Assembly (NCBI RefSeq): GCF_029784155.1
Contig: NC_073693.1
Coordinates: 140,171,988 to 140,235,987, forward strand
DNA: 64,000 nt
Origin: Uranotaenia lowii
Lineage: Eukaryota > Arthropoda > Insecta > Diptera > Culicidae
Direction: 5' to 3'
Shown: positions 11,296 through 24,109 of the stretch, one piece after another
How the letters are laid out: each line of letters opens with the position of its first letter
How positions within the stretch are numbered: position 1 is the stretch's first letter
The notes under the pieces: model-generated
What the model saw: only the letters and a program-made list of their open reading frames with translations
What the model was told of the DNA's origin: nothing
The model's database searches: none
Position numbers and translations under genes: made by a program

Positions 11296-13205
11296 CATAG
11301 GATTATGAAAAAGTGGTTGGGTTTAAGTATTTTACACACAGTCACGTGACGTGACTCGTCAAATTTACCTCTTACTACTGACTTCTGCAAACGTTCAACG
11401 TTCGAAGAAAGAAAACTCAGATGGGCTTCGATTGATTACATTAGTTTACAGCATTTTCTAACAAAAGAAGACAAAACAAAATAAATGAAACCAAAAAATC
11501 TCACTAGAACAGTTTTTGAGTAATGCTTCAATTATAAAATACTGAAGAAACGAAAAAGAACTTGAAGTTATATTCAAATATCTCAGTCTACATTACAATA
11601 ATTTGAAATCTCTTTCTTTGCATATTGAAGGTGCTTCGAAATTTGCAGATTTCATTTTATGCATTGCGCGTTGGACAACAATTTGTGGCGAAAATACAAC
11701 AATTGAACCGCAATAACATTTTCGTTTCAGTCTGCTCTTTTCGCAGTCTAAGGATAAAATATTTGTTCTAAATAAGGCTTTAAGAAAACTATACATGAAA
11801 AGGAATCAGTCAATTTTTATCTGGTTTTGATGAATAACCACTTAAGATCTTTGCTATAAATAAAACATTTTTGGTTCATAAAAAATAAGATTTTTTAAAT
11901 TTTAACATTGAGTTTAAAACTGTCGATGATACAGTTTTTTTAAATGCATGTTTTATCATTTCTTCTTCAATAAATTCACTAGTATCAAAAAAACTGTTGA
12001 TCATTCGCAGAAATTAAGTTGAGCCATCGTAAGCATTTATTCACCTTAAATATGCAAAAAAGAAATTTCAAATTTTTGTAATGCAGTCTGAGGTACTTGA
12101 ATCTAAGTTTAGGATTATTTGCGGAATCTGCTGAAAATTTTCCGCTTCAAAGTATGTTATTCTAGAAGGATTCATATTTTTCATGATTGATATAAAAAAG
12201 TTGGAGGTGCAAGTAATTTTTCTAAAAAATAGACTATCCAAGTTTGTAAAAATAATGGATTTTCCCAACTCCAACTCAAAGTTGCAAACGGTTTACTCAA
12301 ATCTTGCCGGCATCCTATTACAGTTTGAGACCCCTCCTTCTCATTGGAGGGTGGGAAGGGGTCTCTTAAAGAGACAAATATTTGTATAGCTCGAGAACTG
12401 ATAAAGCAAATTAAACCAATTTAGGTATGGATGGGTATTTTGGTACGGGGAATGTTTATATGAATATTCAATATCAATGAATAATCAATAAAACGGAATG
12501 GAAGCGGTCTTCCTTTATCTCCATTGGAAGAAGGGAGGGATTTGACATGATCATTTCTCGTTTTTCAGTACCCTCCCATGCCAAACTTGATTCCATTAGC
12601 TTCATTAGTTCTCGAGTTATGTAAAAAATTGTAAGCTATTCCCCCTCCCCCTTCCTATCTCTCCACTCCTCCGACCCCGCCAATCTTCTTCCAACTTCCA
12701 GAGAGTACACAAGGAGAGGCTCCAATACAATTTTGTTGGTATAACTGGAGTAATTAAGCAAACAGAATAAAATTTGACATGGTTTTAAAATATGAGATAT
12801 GTTTATATGAATGTAATAGACCCTTCTGCCTTGAAGTGTGGAGAGGGGAGGCACGTAAGAAGTGGTGTTGCTTAAGAACTTGTGATATGATATAATAGGG
12901 TTTTTGATTACGAGAAAATATGATCCCTTCCTCTTTCCAGCAATTGCAGATCGGAAGGGAACGTAGGCTTCCATACAAGTTTTTTTTTTCTCAAATCGAG
13001 TACTTCTCAAGCAAAAAGACCATATAATATGAGGGAGGTTGTTTAAGTACGAATAATTGGAGACCCTCGCTGCAAGAACCCATACCAGTAAAACATACAT
13101 TTTGGCATAGTTTTAGAATCAATGTGAAGCGTATAAAAACAGAGCAAAAATTTCATATCTTTGAAACCTTATTGAGAGATCAACATTCAGATTTTTTTTT
13201 GCCTT
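11296..13205. other. AT-rich stretch without a recognised gene
   Basis: No supported gene. A short inverted repeat (GAGACCCCT at 12327-12335 with AGGGGTCTC at 12357-12365) sits in a locally GC-rich patch. Between 12500 and 13090 pyrimidine-rich runs alternate with AT-rich sequence; the open frames there lack any protein-like pattern. Confidence 0.3.
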
Positions 13206-13212
13206 TATTTAT

Positions 13213-13990
13213 TACTAGCTGATTTTACCCGGCCTTGCTCGCGTTCGCACAAAATGAGTCGTTTGGCTTTTCGAAATTTTGGAAGCTTTATAATCATCAT
13301 TATAAGAAATTTGGCCCATGTTTGGCCATGTAAGCTTTGAATGTTTTGTTAATCTTTTTCAAATTTTGGTTGATATTAATAACTGTGTTTATCGTTTCCA
13401 TCATATTGAAAAACTTATAGTTATGAGGTACTAGTATTGATAGAAATTTGAAATCATTTCTCTTGTATGCTTTTTCATCCTTTTAGGAAACTTGAACAGA
13501 TATCTTCTCTTCTATTATATAAAATTCTCTTGTAACAGTGTTTGTAGTGCTACTCCTCCGAAATGACCCAAACGATTCAAATGAAATTATTTTTAGAATA
13601 TTCTGTAGGCATGCAAATCGGTTTATATCGAAAAAAAAATAACAGAAAGTCGCATCAATTGTCCGTAATAATTATATTTGTAGCTTTTTTGATCAAACTA
13701 AAGTCATGGCATCCATTTTTTCAGATTTTCTTTCCTTTGGGCGGTTTGTTTTTCGTCTCCATTAACGAGCCTATAGTAAACAAAGTTACGAAATGTCACG
13801 ATTGGAATTTTCGATTTTCTGTCAGTGTCATTCCAATCGAGCAAAACCAAGTAGTCTTAAAGGCGTCCCTACAGCAGGGTTGCGAGCTTATTATTTCAAA
13901 AGGGACCAGACTGCGCCTCTCTATATGTAGCCTCTTAAGTCTCATGGTCGAGGCGTCGCGAGTAAACGTCGCGAGAGAATAGTAACCATG
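13213..13990. repeat. Copy of a dispersed CTAGCTGA-type repeat plus an inverted internal fragment
   Basis: 13215 starts CTAGCTGATTTTACCCGG, matching the start of the 24.1-kb repeat (CTAGCTGACCCG). The segment 13690-13765 is the reverse complement of 25835-25890 (GGTTTGTTTTTCGTCTC, shared CATGGCATCCA/TGGATGTCATG block). The two pieces point in opposite directions, so this is a rearranged copy. Confidence 0.55.
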
Positions 13991-14196
13991 GCAAAGCATA
14001 CTGATTAGTGGGAACATTTGGACGCGTATTTCTCTACCAAACATAATTTCAATGCACGTGGTGGCGGAATGAAGCCTAGATGTGATTTTTCTTCTCATTT
14101 GTACAGCCCATATTAATGAATGATGCCTAGATTTGACCCAGATTGATATTTTGCCGATCGAATTGAAACTATAAAAATGATTTTAAAAATAAAAAC

Positions 14197-15393
14197 CAGT
14201 GTTCGGCATCGCTAACTGAAAAATTAGCGCCGCTAATTGAATCGCTAGTTTAGTCAATGTTAGCGATCGCTAATTAAAACCGCTAAATGTGCTGAAAAAG
14301 TTATCGCTTAAAGCTTAAAGCGCTAATCGCTAACTGATAACTGTTACACAACAAAAAACGCAAACAAAAAAAAATAATTTCGTGTTTTTTGAATGTACAA
14401 TACAAATGTTACACCGAAATCGGAAATACATTTAACTAAAACCACCTAAAACTTCTAAAAACAACACAAAAATATAAACTGTTTATAGCATGGACACAGT
14501 TGAAAAATAAGTATTTTATCCCAAAGCTTTGCAATCGTAGTGTATTTTTTTTTTGTAAAATCTTCAACCAGTTTTCACCTCTTCAGTCATAAAAGTTGAC
14601 TCTCATGTTGGAAGCGTTTCCAAACGTGAATGTTCATACAATATCTATTCGAACCTAAATCGAAAATAAAACGAAGAATTCAATGCACATTCTGCTTAGC
14701 AATGTAATTTTTTTCTGTAGTGATTTTTTTTTCTTATTTTATATGAACTGATCTGTGAAATAAAAAAAAGAACTTATTTTTGAAATGTTAATATTTCAAC
14801 TACTTTAAAACAATAAACCAATTGAAGGATGTAAAAAATTTCGATATTTTTGAGCAACTTTCATTAGATTCTTCATCTTTGACTATTGCCAAAGAACTAA
14901 ACGATTTTTTTTCGTCTTTGCTTACAAATGAGCAGTGTTCTAAAATGTAAAGGCAAGCTTAGGTCTCAGCTGTTCTATGAATTAAAGGTTAACAAACGCA
15001 ACGAAGCAATCAACATGGCTGATTCTGAAAGTCGACAGATCGAATTAACTGCTGTTTACCCATTTTGGTTAATCTACGTGACTGTGGTGTGAGGTGACCC
15101 AAAATATTCCTATCATTTGACTCTTGTACGCACTCTTCCATTGAGACCATTCGAAGTGCCTGATTAGCCTAATAAATTACTAAGAGTATAAACACCTAAT
15201 TCGGTCAGCAGCAGTGATCCACGAGTTTAAAAAAATATATGGGACTAGCGGTCTTCAATTAGCGAAACCATAAAATAGCGGAACTTTTTAATTCGCTAGC
15301 TTATCAAAAATTTAGCGGCAGAATTAATCCGCTAACAAAAAGTTAGCGGACTAATTAGCGATTAGCGGTTTAGCGCTATATTGCCGAACACTG
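14197..15393. mobile_element. Non-autonomous hAT element (family B), 1197 bp, perfect 8-bp TSD
   Basis: Ends CAGTGTTCGGCA and, inverted, TGCCGAACACTG. Perfect target duplication ATAAAAAC (14189-14196 and 15394-15401). The 140 bp inside each end are packed with TTAGCG/CGCTAA hexamers on both strands (14217-14335 and 15245-15380), a candidate array of transposase-binding sites. No transposase ORF in the interior. Confidence 0.9.
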
Positions 15394-15401
15394 ATAAAAA
15401 C

Positions 15402-16252
15402 TATTTTTATTGCGTGTTAATTAAGTCATCAATTGTTGTCTAAAAAATATGAATTTAGTACTGATGCATGTGAAATAGTGATATGACTTTTGCGGTCGTT
15501 TGAAAAAAGGGAAGTTGGAAGATTTACATACAGTTGTATATTCCAATACGCTTAGAAGGTTAGTTAAGATTCATATCGAAAACAGAAAAAATAGATGTTT
15601 TCTACAGAAATAGATTGAAAACATTTTTTAAACATGTAACAAATGTACTTAACTGAAGATGTATCAAGCTAATCTTTAAATTTTTAATACAACAACAAAA
15701 TCCGATGAAAATGAACAGATATAAATTGGACAAGAGCCTGTCCTTCAATATGGATTATAAAAGATAGATGAACTTAAAAGCCAAATGCAGAAATTTTTTG
15801 ATTTTTTGCAAGCATAAGTTAAAGTTGTCAATAAAATGAATCACAATAACATAAAGTAAGGATATGCATTTTTCGGAAGAAGTTAAAAAGATTAACTGCA
15901 AACTTCCGACATTTAAAAAAAAGTATAAATTAATTCTTCATCTATAAATTGTTTGGCTCATATAAACAATCTGACTAAAAAAAACTCAACTTTGTTTTTT
16001 AAATAGATATTTGGTCTACATAGAAGAGACTTTTGGTCCACTATTTTGTTGAAAAGTTTTTTATGTGATTGATATTCCAGTGGCTGCAGATTTTTTTCGA
16101 TAATTTTTGATATGACCTGAAAGTGTAAATCCTGTCACTTCACACGGTGAAACAAATGCAAAAGCGCCTTTTAGCCATGAAACATCTACAATTTGAGAAT
16201 TTTATCTTTAGATACCCCGTAGTGTTGAATCATAAACGGACATTCAAAATTA
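15402..16252. other. AT-rich stretch, nothing recognised
   Basis: I see no gene, RNA or repeat ends here. Confidence 0.3.
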
Positions 16253-16260
16253 TTAAATAT

Positions 16261-18253
16261 CAGGGCCGTAGGATGAACCGACTCACGGGGGGGGGGGGGG
16301 GGGGTTTGGTGACTAATTTTTACCTATGATTTTTTGTCTAAAAACACACGAATAAAAAAAATTAAACAAATTATGTTTGTAACTATATGATTATTTATTT
16401 TTAAGTACCAATTAAAAGTTTTCGTATGAAATTGTAACTTAAGAGAAGACACGAATGCCACAAGGATGGTAAAGTGTCATTAATAAAACGTTAAAAAAGC
16501 AACTTCAGAAAAGTGGTCATTAGCCTAAAGGGTGAGCTAAATTTTTTTGATGAAACCTCCAGAAATAAAATATGAAATTTGCTCTCATCGATGGTTAAAA
16601 TTTTTGAATTTTACTAAAAGTCTGGTAGATCAAAGTTTTTTTATTTGAGCATAAAATAAGTTCTTTTTAGGGTAGCCTTCAATTTCTTAAAAAAAAACTT
16701 ATTCTATACTCAAATCAAACAAGCCCAATCTTCTTAACTCTTTTGCATACTCCAAGATTCTAACCTTTGATGAAAATAAATAAACTTTTTCAAAAAAAAA
16801 AAAAAAAAAACAGTAAGAGATACAAAAAAAAATTCGAATCAAATTAGCTTGATGCAAACTTGAACTAAATTTATGATTTTAGTTTGAAGTTTTGCTTTAA
16901 AAAAAAGCAGCAATATTAAAAATGTTAAACAATACACCGAAAAAATAAGAAAATTTGTGTAGATTTTTTAGGTGAAGATCAGGTACATGTTTCTTAAACA
17001 GGCAATATTTTTCATAAAAAATCAATTCCGTACTGAAAATCCTGTGAATGATGATTTTTAAATATAATTTGGGATATTTTGCATGAATCAAAACTTAGAA
17101 AATTAACTCAAATTTGTGATTTTCAGCTGAATTGTGTGACCAAACTTATTCTAATTAAAATCTTTGAAATCTGGAAATTGAATTGACAAGCAAATTTTTA
17201 TGTTTATGTTCTTTTGAATTTCTCAACAATTTTATGTTGATTGAAAAACTTATTCACAAGCTAAATCTTTTTCTAAATTCTAAACATAAATTCAAAAATT
17301 GAAATTTGAATCTGTTTCCGAATTTCTATACTTTTTCCGGAATAAACATAAAATACGTTTTTATGAATCTTAATTCCAGATCAAATTTTGATGAGCCAAA
17401 TCTCAGTGACCTCATTCAAGAATATATTATTTGAATTCTGTAGTGCTCGTTAAATCTAAAATTCATTATTTCAATTTTAAATTTTTAATCTGTTTTGTGA
17501 ATCTGATTTAAAATGTTAATTTTTGTTATAGGAATATGGACCCAGAACCTCCAAAATGGGTTTACTTAAAATTTTAATATTAAGACCTGAATTTCTATGA
17601 TAAGGTTGCCAAATTTCCCGGTTCCGTTTAAATTGGCCCGGATATTTAATATTAAATTTGGGAAAAGTCCGGTCCGACCCGGTTGTCCAGATTTCATTGG
17701 AAAAGCCCGATTTTTTTTTTAATTTAATTCAAACTGCAAATTAAACAAATTGTGTAGTAATTTTTTTGATGATGCGTCCAAAATTTTTGCATTAAAAAAA
17801 TTATCATGAAAGGTTTTTGAAGTTTTTTTTTTCTAGATTTTTGATGAGCGATTTCTAGGTTTTGACCAAAATTGACCGGTTTTTTCCTGGATTTGGTCGA
17901 CAATTTTGAAATCAAATACCCGAATTTTGCCAGGTTTAATAAAACAGCACGGATTTGTCCGGCCCGGATGCGGGCTGAAAAAAATCTGACAACCTTATTC
18001 TATGAACAAGTGAGAAAATTTTGAATAACTGTAGCAGAATTTTGAACATGAAATGGGTTTTTGAGGTTTTGGTATTAGTTTTTAGTTCAGATAGTTACTC
18101 TTGAATATCTTTGCTCTATTATAATAATTTGATTATGAATTTAAAATTTTGAGTGTAGATTAGAATAGCCCGCTTGCTTTTTTGGACCCTCATGGGGGGG
18201 GGGGGATTAACCCCCAAACCCCCCCCTCCCCACCCCCCGTTCCTACGGTCATG
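16261..18253. mobile_element. hAT-type element (family C), 1993 bp, 8-bp TSD, hosting a nested element
   Basis: Ends CAGGGCCGTAGGA and, inverted, TCCTACGGTCATG (13 bp, two mismatches), flanked by a perfect TTAAATAT duplication (16253-16260 and 18254-18261). Each end is followed by a long G or C homopolymer (about 18 G near 16288, then G and C runs at 18195-18238). The interior is AT-rich without a transposase, and is split by the 397-bp element at 17601. Confidence 0.8.
17601..17997. mobile_element. hAT-type MITE (family D), 397 bp, nested, perfect 8-bp TSD
   Basis: Ends TAAGGTTGCCAAATTT and, inverted, AAATCTGACAACCTTA. Perfect duplication TTCTATGA (17593-17600 and 17998-18005). Subterminal CCCGG/CCGG blocks occur on both strands. 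It inserted into family C, so it is the younger of the two. A partial second copy is at 31852-31945. Confidence 0.85.
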
Positions 18254-18312
18254 TTAAATATCTTTGTAAATCAATGTCCGTTGGTCAAACAGCATTCAGT
18301 GAAATTGAAGTA

Positions 18313-19369
18313 CCGTAAAACGAGGTATCTTTGATCACCGGGGTAAATTTGACCATCAATAAACTTTTCCACATTATCATCAATAACTCAGTCTGTAGTT
18401 TGTATTTTTGAAAACTGTTTTCTGCGTTTGAAAGCCTATTAGTTGAGTAACAAATAGGCTAAATTTGGTTTGTATTTGAAATTTTTTTTCTGTTAGTAAA
18501 AAATCCAATTTCAATATCTTAAAATATCAATTTTTCCAAAGCTCGCAAACAAACAGCTCTCCTGATGATACTAAAAAGCATTTAGAAGCATACGGGTTGT
18601 TAAATGAGAAAGGACAACTTTTTTTCTTTGTATATGAACAGTTTTAGTGCTATTTTTATAGCCATTTAATGATAAATTTTTGATATTTAAAAAAATAAGG
18701 ACTTTTTCCAAGAGTAAGCTCGTATTTGACAAATGAATAGGAACCCTATCAAATCGTTAATTTTAAAGAAAAAATGAAAATGGATATAGAGGGAGAGCCC
18801 AGGGGCTTGTGAAGAAGGCAAAGGAAACGAAGTATTATTCACGTGCACATCCGGAAATCTCCAATTTGAGCAGTTGACAACAGTCTTCAGACTAATCCAA
18901 CTGCTAGAAAACTGTTAATAAAATAAAAAAAAAAAAATTCATTTGTATTTTGAAGTTCAAACTATTTAGCAATTATAATTGTTTTTGCCCCTAAATGTAG
19001 GCAGCATCATAGTTCTTTTTTAGATTATAAATATTTTTAAAATAAAACGATAAAAATCAAGGTTAAACTAATAAACTAGCATTTGTAAATGTTGTGAAGG
19101 TGTTTTGTATCCTTTATGACCAAGAAAACTTGTTAAAACCGTCAGAATTGGGACTGAAAAATGTCACCCCAAAGAATCAATTTCTGAACAGAGACGAAAA
19201 AGATTTTTAAATCCAATTTAAAGAGGTCTTATAAATTTCTGCAGCCATGTTTTACGTTCATAGGAATCCAGTACTGATTTTAAAAATATAAAACACGTCA
19301 CATTCCCCTCAACAGAAAAAATAATCGAAATATATTGAAAAAAGTGATCAATATTACCCCGGATTACGG
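18313..19369. mobile_element. TA-target inverted-repeat element with CCGTAA ends, full copy, 1057 bp
   Basis: Left end CCGTAAAACGAGGTATCTTT and right end (inverted) TGATCAATATTACCCCGGATTACGG, between TA dinucleotides (18311-18312, 19370-19371). The interior has no transposase. A second copy starting at 22424 keeps the same order of blocks (CTCGCAAACAAACAGCTCTC, CCTATCAAAT, TTTTTGCCCCTAAATGTA). Confidence 0.75.
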
Positions 19370-19371
19370 TA

Positions 19372-22300
19372 CCAAGCATTAATTTATTCAGGAGAAAAAC
19401 TACAGAAATATCAATTAAATTGATAAAATAGACGAACAAGAACAAATATCTAATTCTTTTTAAAGTCTTTTCACTGACGCATCTGAAATAGAGCTATGTG
19501 TTTTCCCTTGCTCCAAAAAAAAAGGGAAAAATGTATACTTAGATATTTCTTTTTACCAATGATTTTTTTTTGAAAATATTCATTTTTTTTTAAAGAATAT
19601 GAAAGTTGATCTGTGGTGATATCCGTTTGCACTTGCCCCGGTGTTTCTTTATTGAAAATTGAGATTTACGATCAAATAGACACCTTATTTTTTATGGTTT
19701 TGAGTGATGTTTACATGAAAATTTCCAGAAAATAAAATGAACTCATGAATCCATCGTAGCCTGAACAGATTATTTCATATTCCACTGTTCAATTTTAAAA
19801 AATCGGTTTATCAATTAAATGTTATTGAATCTTGAAAATCTTACATAATCCTGAATGAAATAGCAATTCACCACCAACAATGTTCTGGAAATTATGCAAT
19901 CAGAACATTGTAATGCTTCAATTATTTTTACTAAAAAAAATGGGTGAAATTGGCACATGTGCCCTTTAAGATAAAGTAGAAAAAATGGTGTTATTTGGTT
20001 TAATCTGCATGTTTTGCTTGAATAATTATAAAAAAGTAATTTGCAGTATACAAAATTACTAGATTTCATGCCATGACAAGTGCTCTTTAAGAACTGATTC
20101 GAGTAAACGGAAAGGAGGGAAATGTAAAAAAAATTAGGAAATGTTCACGATAGCAAGGCGATTAAAAACTCAATTTTTAATGCTTTTTTAAAGTTAATCA
20201 GCGAAGAAAAAATGGAAAATGGACGTAAAGTTTAACATGGTAAGACGAAGTTTACCGGGTCTGCTAGTTTATTATACAAAAATGATAAAACTGTTTTTCT
20301 ATCTTTCCCAAAAAGTTTTCTTTCTGAGTTGATCCCACCTTTCCGAATGAATGATTTCCCCGTACAATGGTATATTCAAGTTTTATTTACTTAAAATATT
20401 CTAAAAAGATTTCCGAACCTTGATAAAGACTCATCTTGTTTTCAATTGTATGTGTGCTTTTTTCGCTGTTTAACACTGTTTTAAGATCAGTTTAAATGTT
20501 GAAAGTTCCACTAATAGTTTTTTGAAGCTATCGAAAGCAAACCATCACGTTCAATTTTCAAATCTCTTATTTTAATTTTCCCGACGGCTATCGAAGCTTT
20601 AAGATTGCAACTTTCAACTCATAACTCTGAATTTAATTTTTTTTTTCTATGGGGAATTCCTAAAATAAGAAAGAGGTTGATTCCCCAAAGCTGGAATTTA
20701 TGAAAATCGCTTCCATAGTTTTCAGCAAACAAATAGTTAATCAGCTGAAGAAGTAAATTCATTATGAAGATGAATCATTGCATCCACACTTTACACGCTG
20801 AATATTCTTGTATAGTATGTATACAATGTTTACAATGTATACAATGTATACAATGTATTTATTTCATAAAAGGGATGAATGACTTTTAGAAGTTAAAATC
20901 CATCCAAATAAAAAAAAAATACAATGTATACGCTTATCATATTGGGCCGAAAACGTCTAATGTTTAAATATGTTTTAGATACATAGATAATAATTTTCTT
21001 TTATTGTCACAATAAAATCATTCCGTTTCATTACTACTTCCGGTTGAGGTTTCTTCGATAATTTGAGGGACTTATCCCAGGAGGTTCATCTTATCAGGAC
21101 CATCTCCTGGGCTCATCTTGTGGGGCTTTGATTCAGTAAATTCGATTAACTCATCTTTGTAGTGCAATTCGAAACTCCTCGAAAATCACAGAAATTCTAA
21201 AAGTTGAAGCTGTCATTTTAAAGCGGTATCTTCTGAATTGTGTTGAAAATTGACTTAAAATGATTCCATAAAAAAAACAAATTTCAATTATTTCCTAAAA
21301 TTTCATTTATTTTTGGAAGGTGTAGCAAAACACACCGACGGCAAGTAGTAACATAATAAAATAGAAGCCTTTTAACGCAATAAAAACGAAATTGGATTCT
21401 ATTTACTTTGTAAAAGGTGTTTTTCTTTGTAATTTGTAATGTGATGGCTCTCGGCACTACCTTATTTAGCAAAACAAAAAGTGCAAATAGAGCAAAACTT
21501 TTTCTGAATATACAAACAAAATCATCACCCGGGACGACGCAAATATATGGTAGCTATATAAACTCACTCTTATGCTTACCCCCAACAATGACAACTTCTT
21601 AAACGAACACAATCACAGCAGTTAGGGCAAAACTCGTGGATAACAAGGTTGCCACTGCTCATAAACGAAAACACTATTTATTAAATATTACTTGGTGAGA
21701 TCCAATCTGTTTAACGTTTTTAGACATTTGAAGGGTTTGGTAGGGAACTCCACGCTTTATTCCTCCCCTTTTTGTGCGGCCCACTGGCCGTAGTAATATT
21801 TGCAACGCATTGTAAAATGTAGGTTCCAAATATTTTGTTCAAAGAAAAATGCAAGGCGAACGTTTCGTTTTCCAGGATGCTTACCAGTTTTTGCTATGGT
21901 GGTGAAAGAGGTAGAAGAAGAACTAAACATCCTATGAAGCCTGTCATATCAGTTATTCTGAAAAACCAGAATGAAACATTTTTACGAAAAACTTGAGGGA
22001 AATTGTCTATGACCGGACAGCAAAATTTAAAGTTTCTCCAAAGACCAGCATATTTTCGTGCTTGATTAATTATGCTGTGATAACAATTTGAAGGTCCTAG
22101 AGATGAAAAATCGATAGTTTAATGTTTAAATCAGGTTTAATTTGCAATATGTTTGTGTCGGGTCATAAACATCAGTTTGTGTATCGGTCGTAGGCAAATC
22201 ACTTTTTTTTAATGTTCCTAATATTTCGTTAGAACATGCATTTTGTTATCTGAGATTCCTGCAGTAGAAAGATAACCAATCCACGATGATGTTTACGTGC

Positions 22301-22421
22301 AATTAATCTATGGCTATCCGAACACGTCTGCTTTTTTTTTTATCAAGGTTTCAAAACATTCTTGGGATAATGCTTTTTCGAAAAGTCATAAAAGGCCATG
22401 GACAAATAGGGCTAAGAGGGG
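19372..22421. other. AT-rich stretch with an end of the CTAGC-type repeat and a decamer repeat
   Basis: 20240-20268 reads, in reverse complement, CTAGCAGACCCGGTAAACTT, the head of the dispersed repeat seen at 24.1 kb. At 20816-20862 an ATACAATGT unit is repeated four to five times. A minus-strand splice donor candidate (AAACTG|GTAAGC at about 21867-21877) has no convincing exon. Nothing else supported. Confidence 0.4.
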
Positions 22422-22423
22422 TA

Positions 22424-23285
22424 CCGTAAAACGGGATAACTTTGATCACCGGGGTACCTTTGACCGACATTAAATTTTTCCACATTATCATTAATAACTC
22501 AGTCTATAGTTTGAATGGTTTGCATTTGATTTTTTTTCTGTTAGTAAAAATGAAGTTTCAAAATTTTAAAATATCTTTTGTTTTTCAAGGCTCGCAAACA
22601 AACAGCTCTCCTGATGATACCAAAAAGCATTTAGAAGCAAACGGATTGTTGCATGTGAAAGAACTTTTTTTTTCTTTGTATGTGTATAGTTATAGTGATA
22701 TTTTTACAGCCATTTAATGATAAATTTTTTGTATCTAAAAAATAAGGACATTTTCCAAGAGTAAGTCTGTATTACAAAAATGAATAGAAACCCTATCAAA
22801 TGGTTAGCTTTGAAAAAAAAAATTAAAATAGAAATACTGGGAGGGCCTAGGAGAATGTGTGAAGGTAAAATTTCGTTTGTATTTTGAAGCTTGAACTGTT
22901 TAGCAATTGTTTAATTTTTGCCCCTAAATGTATGCAGCCTCATTGTTCTTTTTTTCGATTATACCTAAATGTTTTTGAAAGAAAACTTTAAAAAGCAAGG
23001 TTAAATTGATAAACTAGCATTTGAAAATATTATGAAGATGTTTTGCATCCTTAATGATCAAGAAAACTCGATAAAACTGGCAAAAATAGAGACTTATCAA
23101 TGTTATCTCAAAGCGTCAAATTCAAAACAGAGACGAAATCGATTTTTAAATCAAATTCAAAGTAGTCTTATAAATTTTTGCTACCACGTTTTACGTTCAT
23201 AGGAGTTGTGTACTGGTTTTAAAAATATGAAACATGCCACATTCCCCTTAACAGAAAAAATAATCGAAAAATATTGAAAAAAGTG
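22424..23285. mobile_element. Second copy of the CCGTAA-ended element, right end missing
   Basis: It starts after TA with CCGTAAAACGGGATAACTTT and follows the 18.3-kb copy in the same orientation to the AACAGAAAAAATAATCGAAA block. It then diverges at about 23285, before the right inverted repeat. The two copies are visibly diverged. Confidence 0.7.
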
Positions 23286-23499
23286 TCTTTGTCTTATGAA
23301 CTTATTAACCTATTAAATTTATCATAGTTTTAATATATTTTACTGTAAACCTCAGATATTTGAGGTTGATGATAATGTTAAATTTTACACAATCATGAAT
23401 TAAAGCTCGAGCTGCAAACTTTTTGTTAAAAAATGGTAAATTAAATAAAAAACTAAAAAAAAAAATTCAAGTCAAGTTTATAAATTTGTTACTTATCTG

Positions 23500-23602
23500 T
23501 ACAAAAAATACCGGTTTTGGAAAACCGGTAAACCGGTATTCGGTATTAAAAAAATAGTCCTGATAAACCGGTTTTTGGTTTCGGTATAACCTGTTTTAAA
23601 AT
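23500..23602. repeat. Cluster of CCGGT/ACCGG palindromes
   Basis: Eight or more CCGGT or ACCGG pentamers within about 100 bp, in both orientations (for example AATACCGGTTTTGG, AACCGGTAAACCGGTATTCGG). Probably the remnant of one inverted-repeat element; no target duplication seen. Confidence 0.45.
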
Positions 23603-24109
23603 CCCTACGCATCACTCAAAATCTAAAAAAAACTATACACTGATACAATACAGTTGATAACAACATTTTAGCTGGATTTCCTATGATCAGATATTCAAAA
23701 CATTGAGCATTGTCTAAAAAGATTTTCGTTCCACGGGGTAATGATTTTTTAAATCATCTAAAATAACGTCATTAGGGTTCGAAAACTAATCGGAAACCTC
23801 TTATAGCTATTAATCGGATGTCAAACTACCACTTTTGGTGCTTTTTGTGTTAATTCATACCACACAGCAGCACACAGAGCAAGTATGCTTCAAAACGATC
23901 TAAAAATATTGTTATCCTGTTTATCAGCCAAATGTTCGTTAATCTAATTCTGCTTGGAATAAAAAAAATCACAATTACATTAAAAAAAACATTGTTTTAT
24001 AATTCAGTCAGATTCTGGTATTAAGAAACCATATAAATAACAAATTAAAAGCGATAAACTATACCTTATAATCTAATAAATACAGAATTTTATTTTGTTT
24101 TATGAAGAT

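Noticed and set aside
21867..21912. Minus-strand exon ending at AAACTG|GTAAGC
   Set aside because: Only about 40 nt with no coding pattern and no partner exon.
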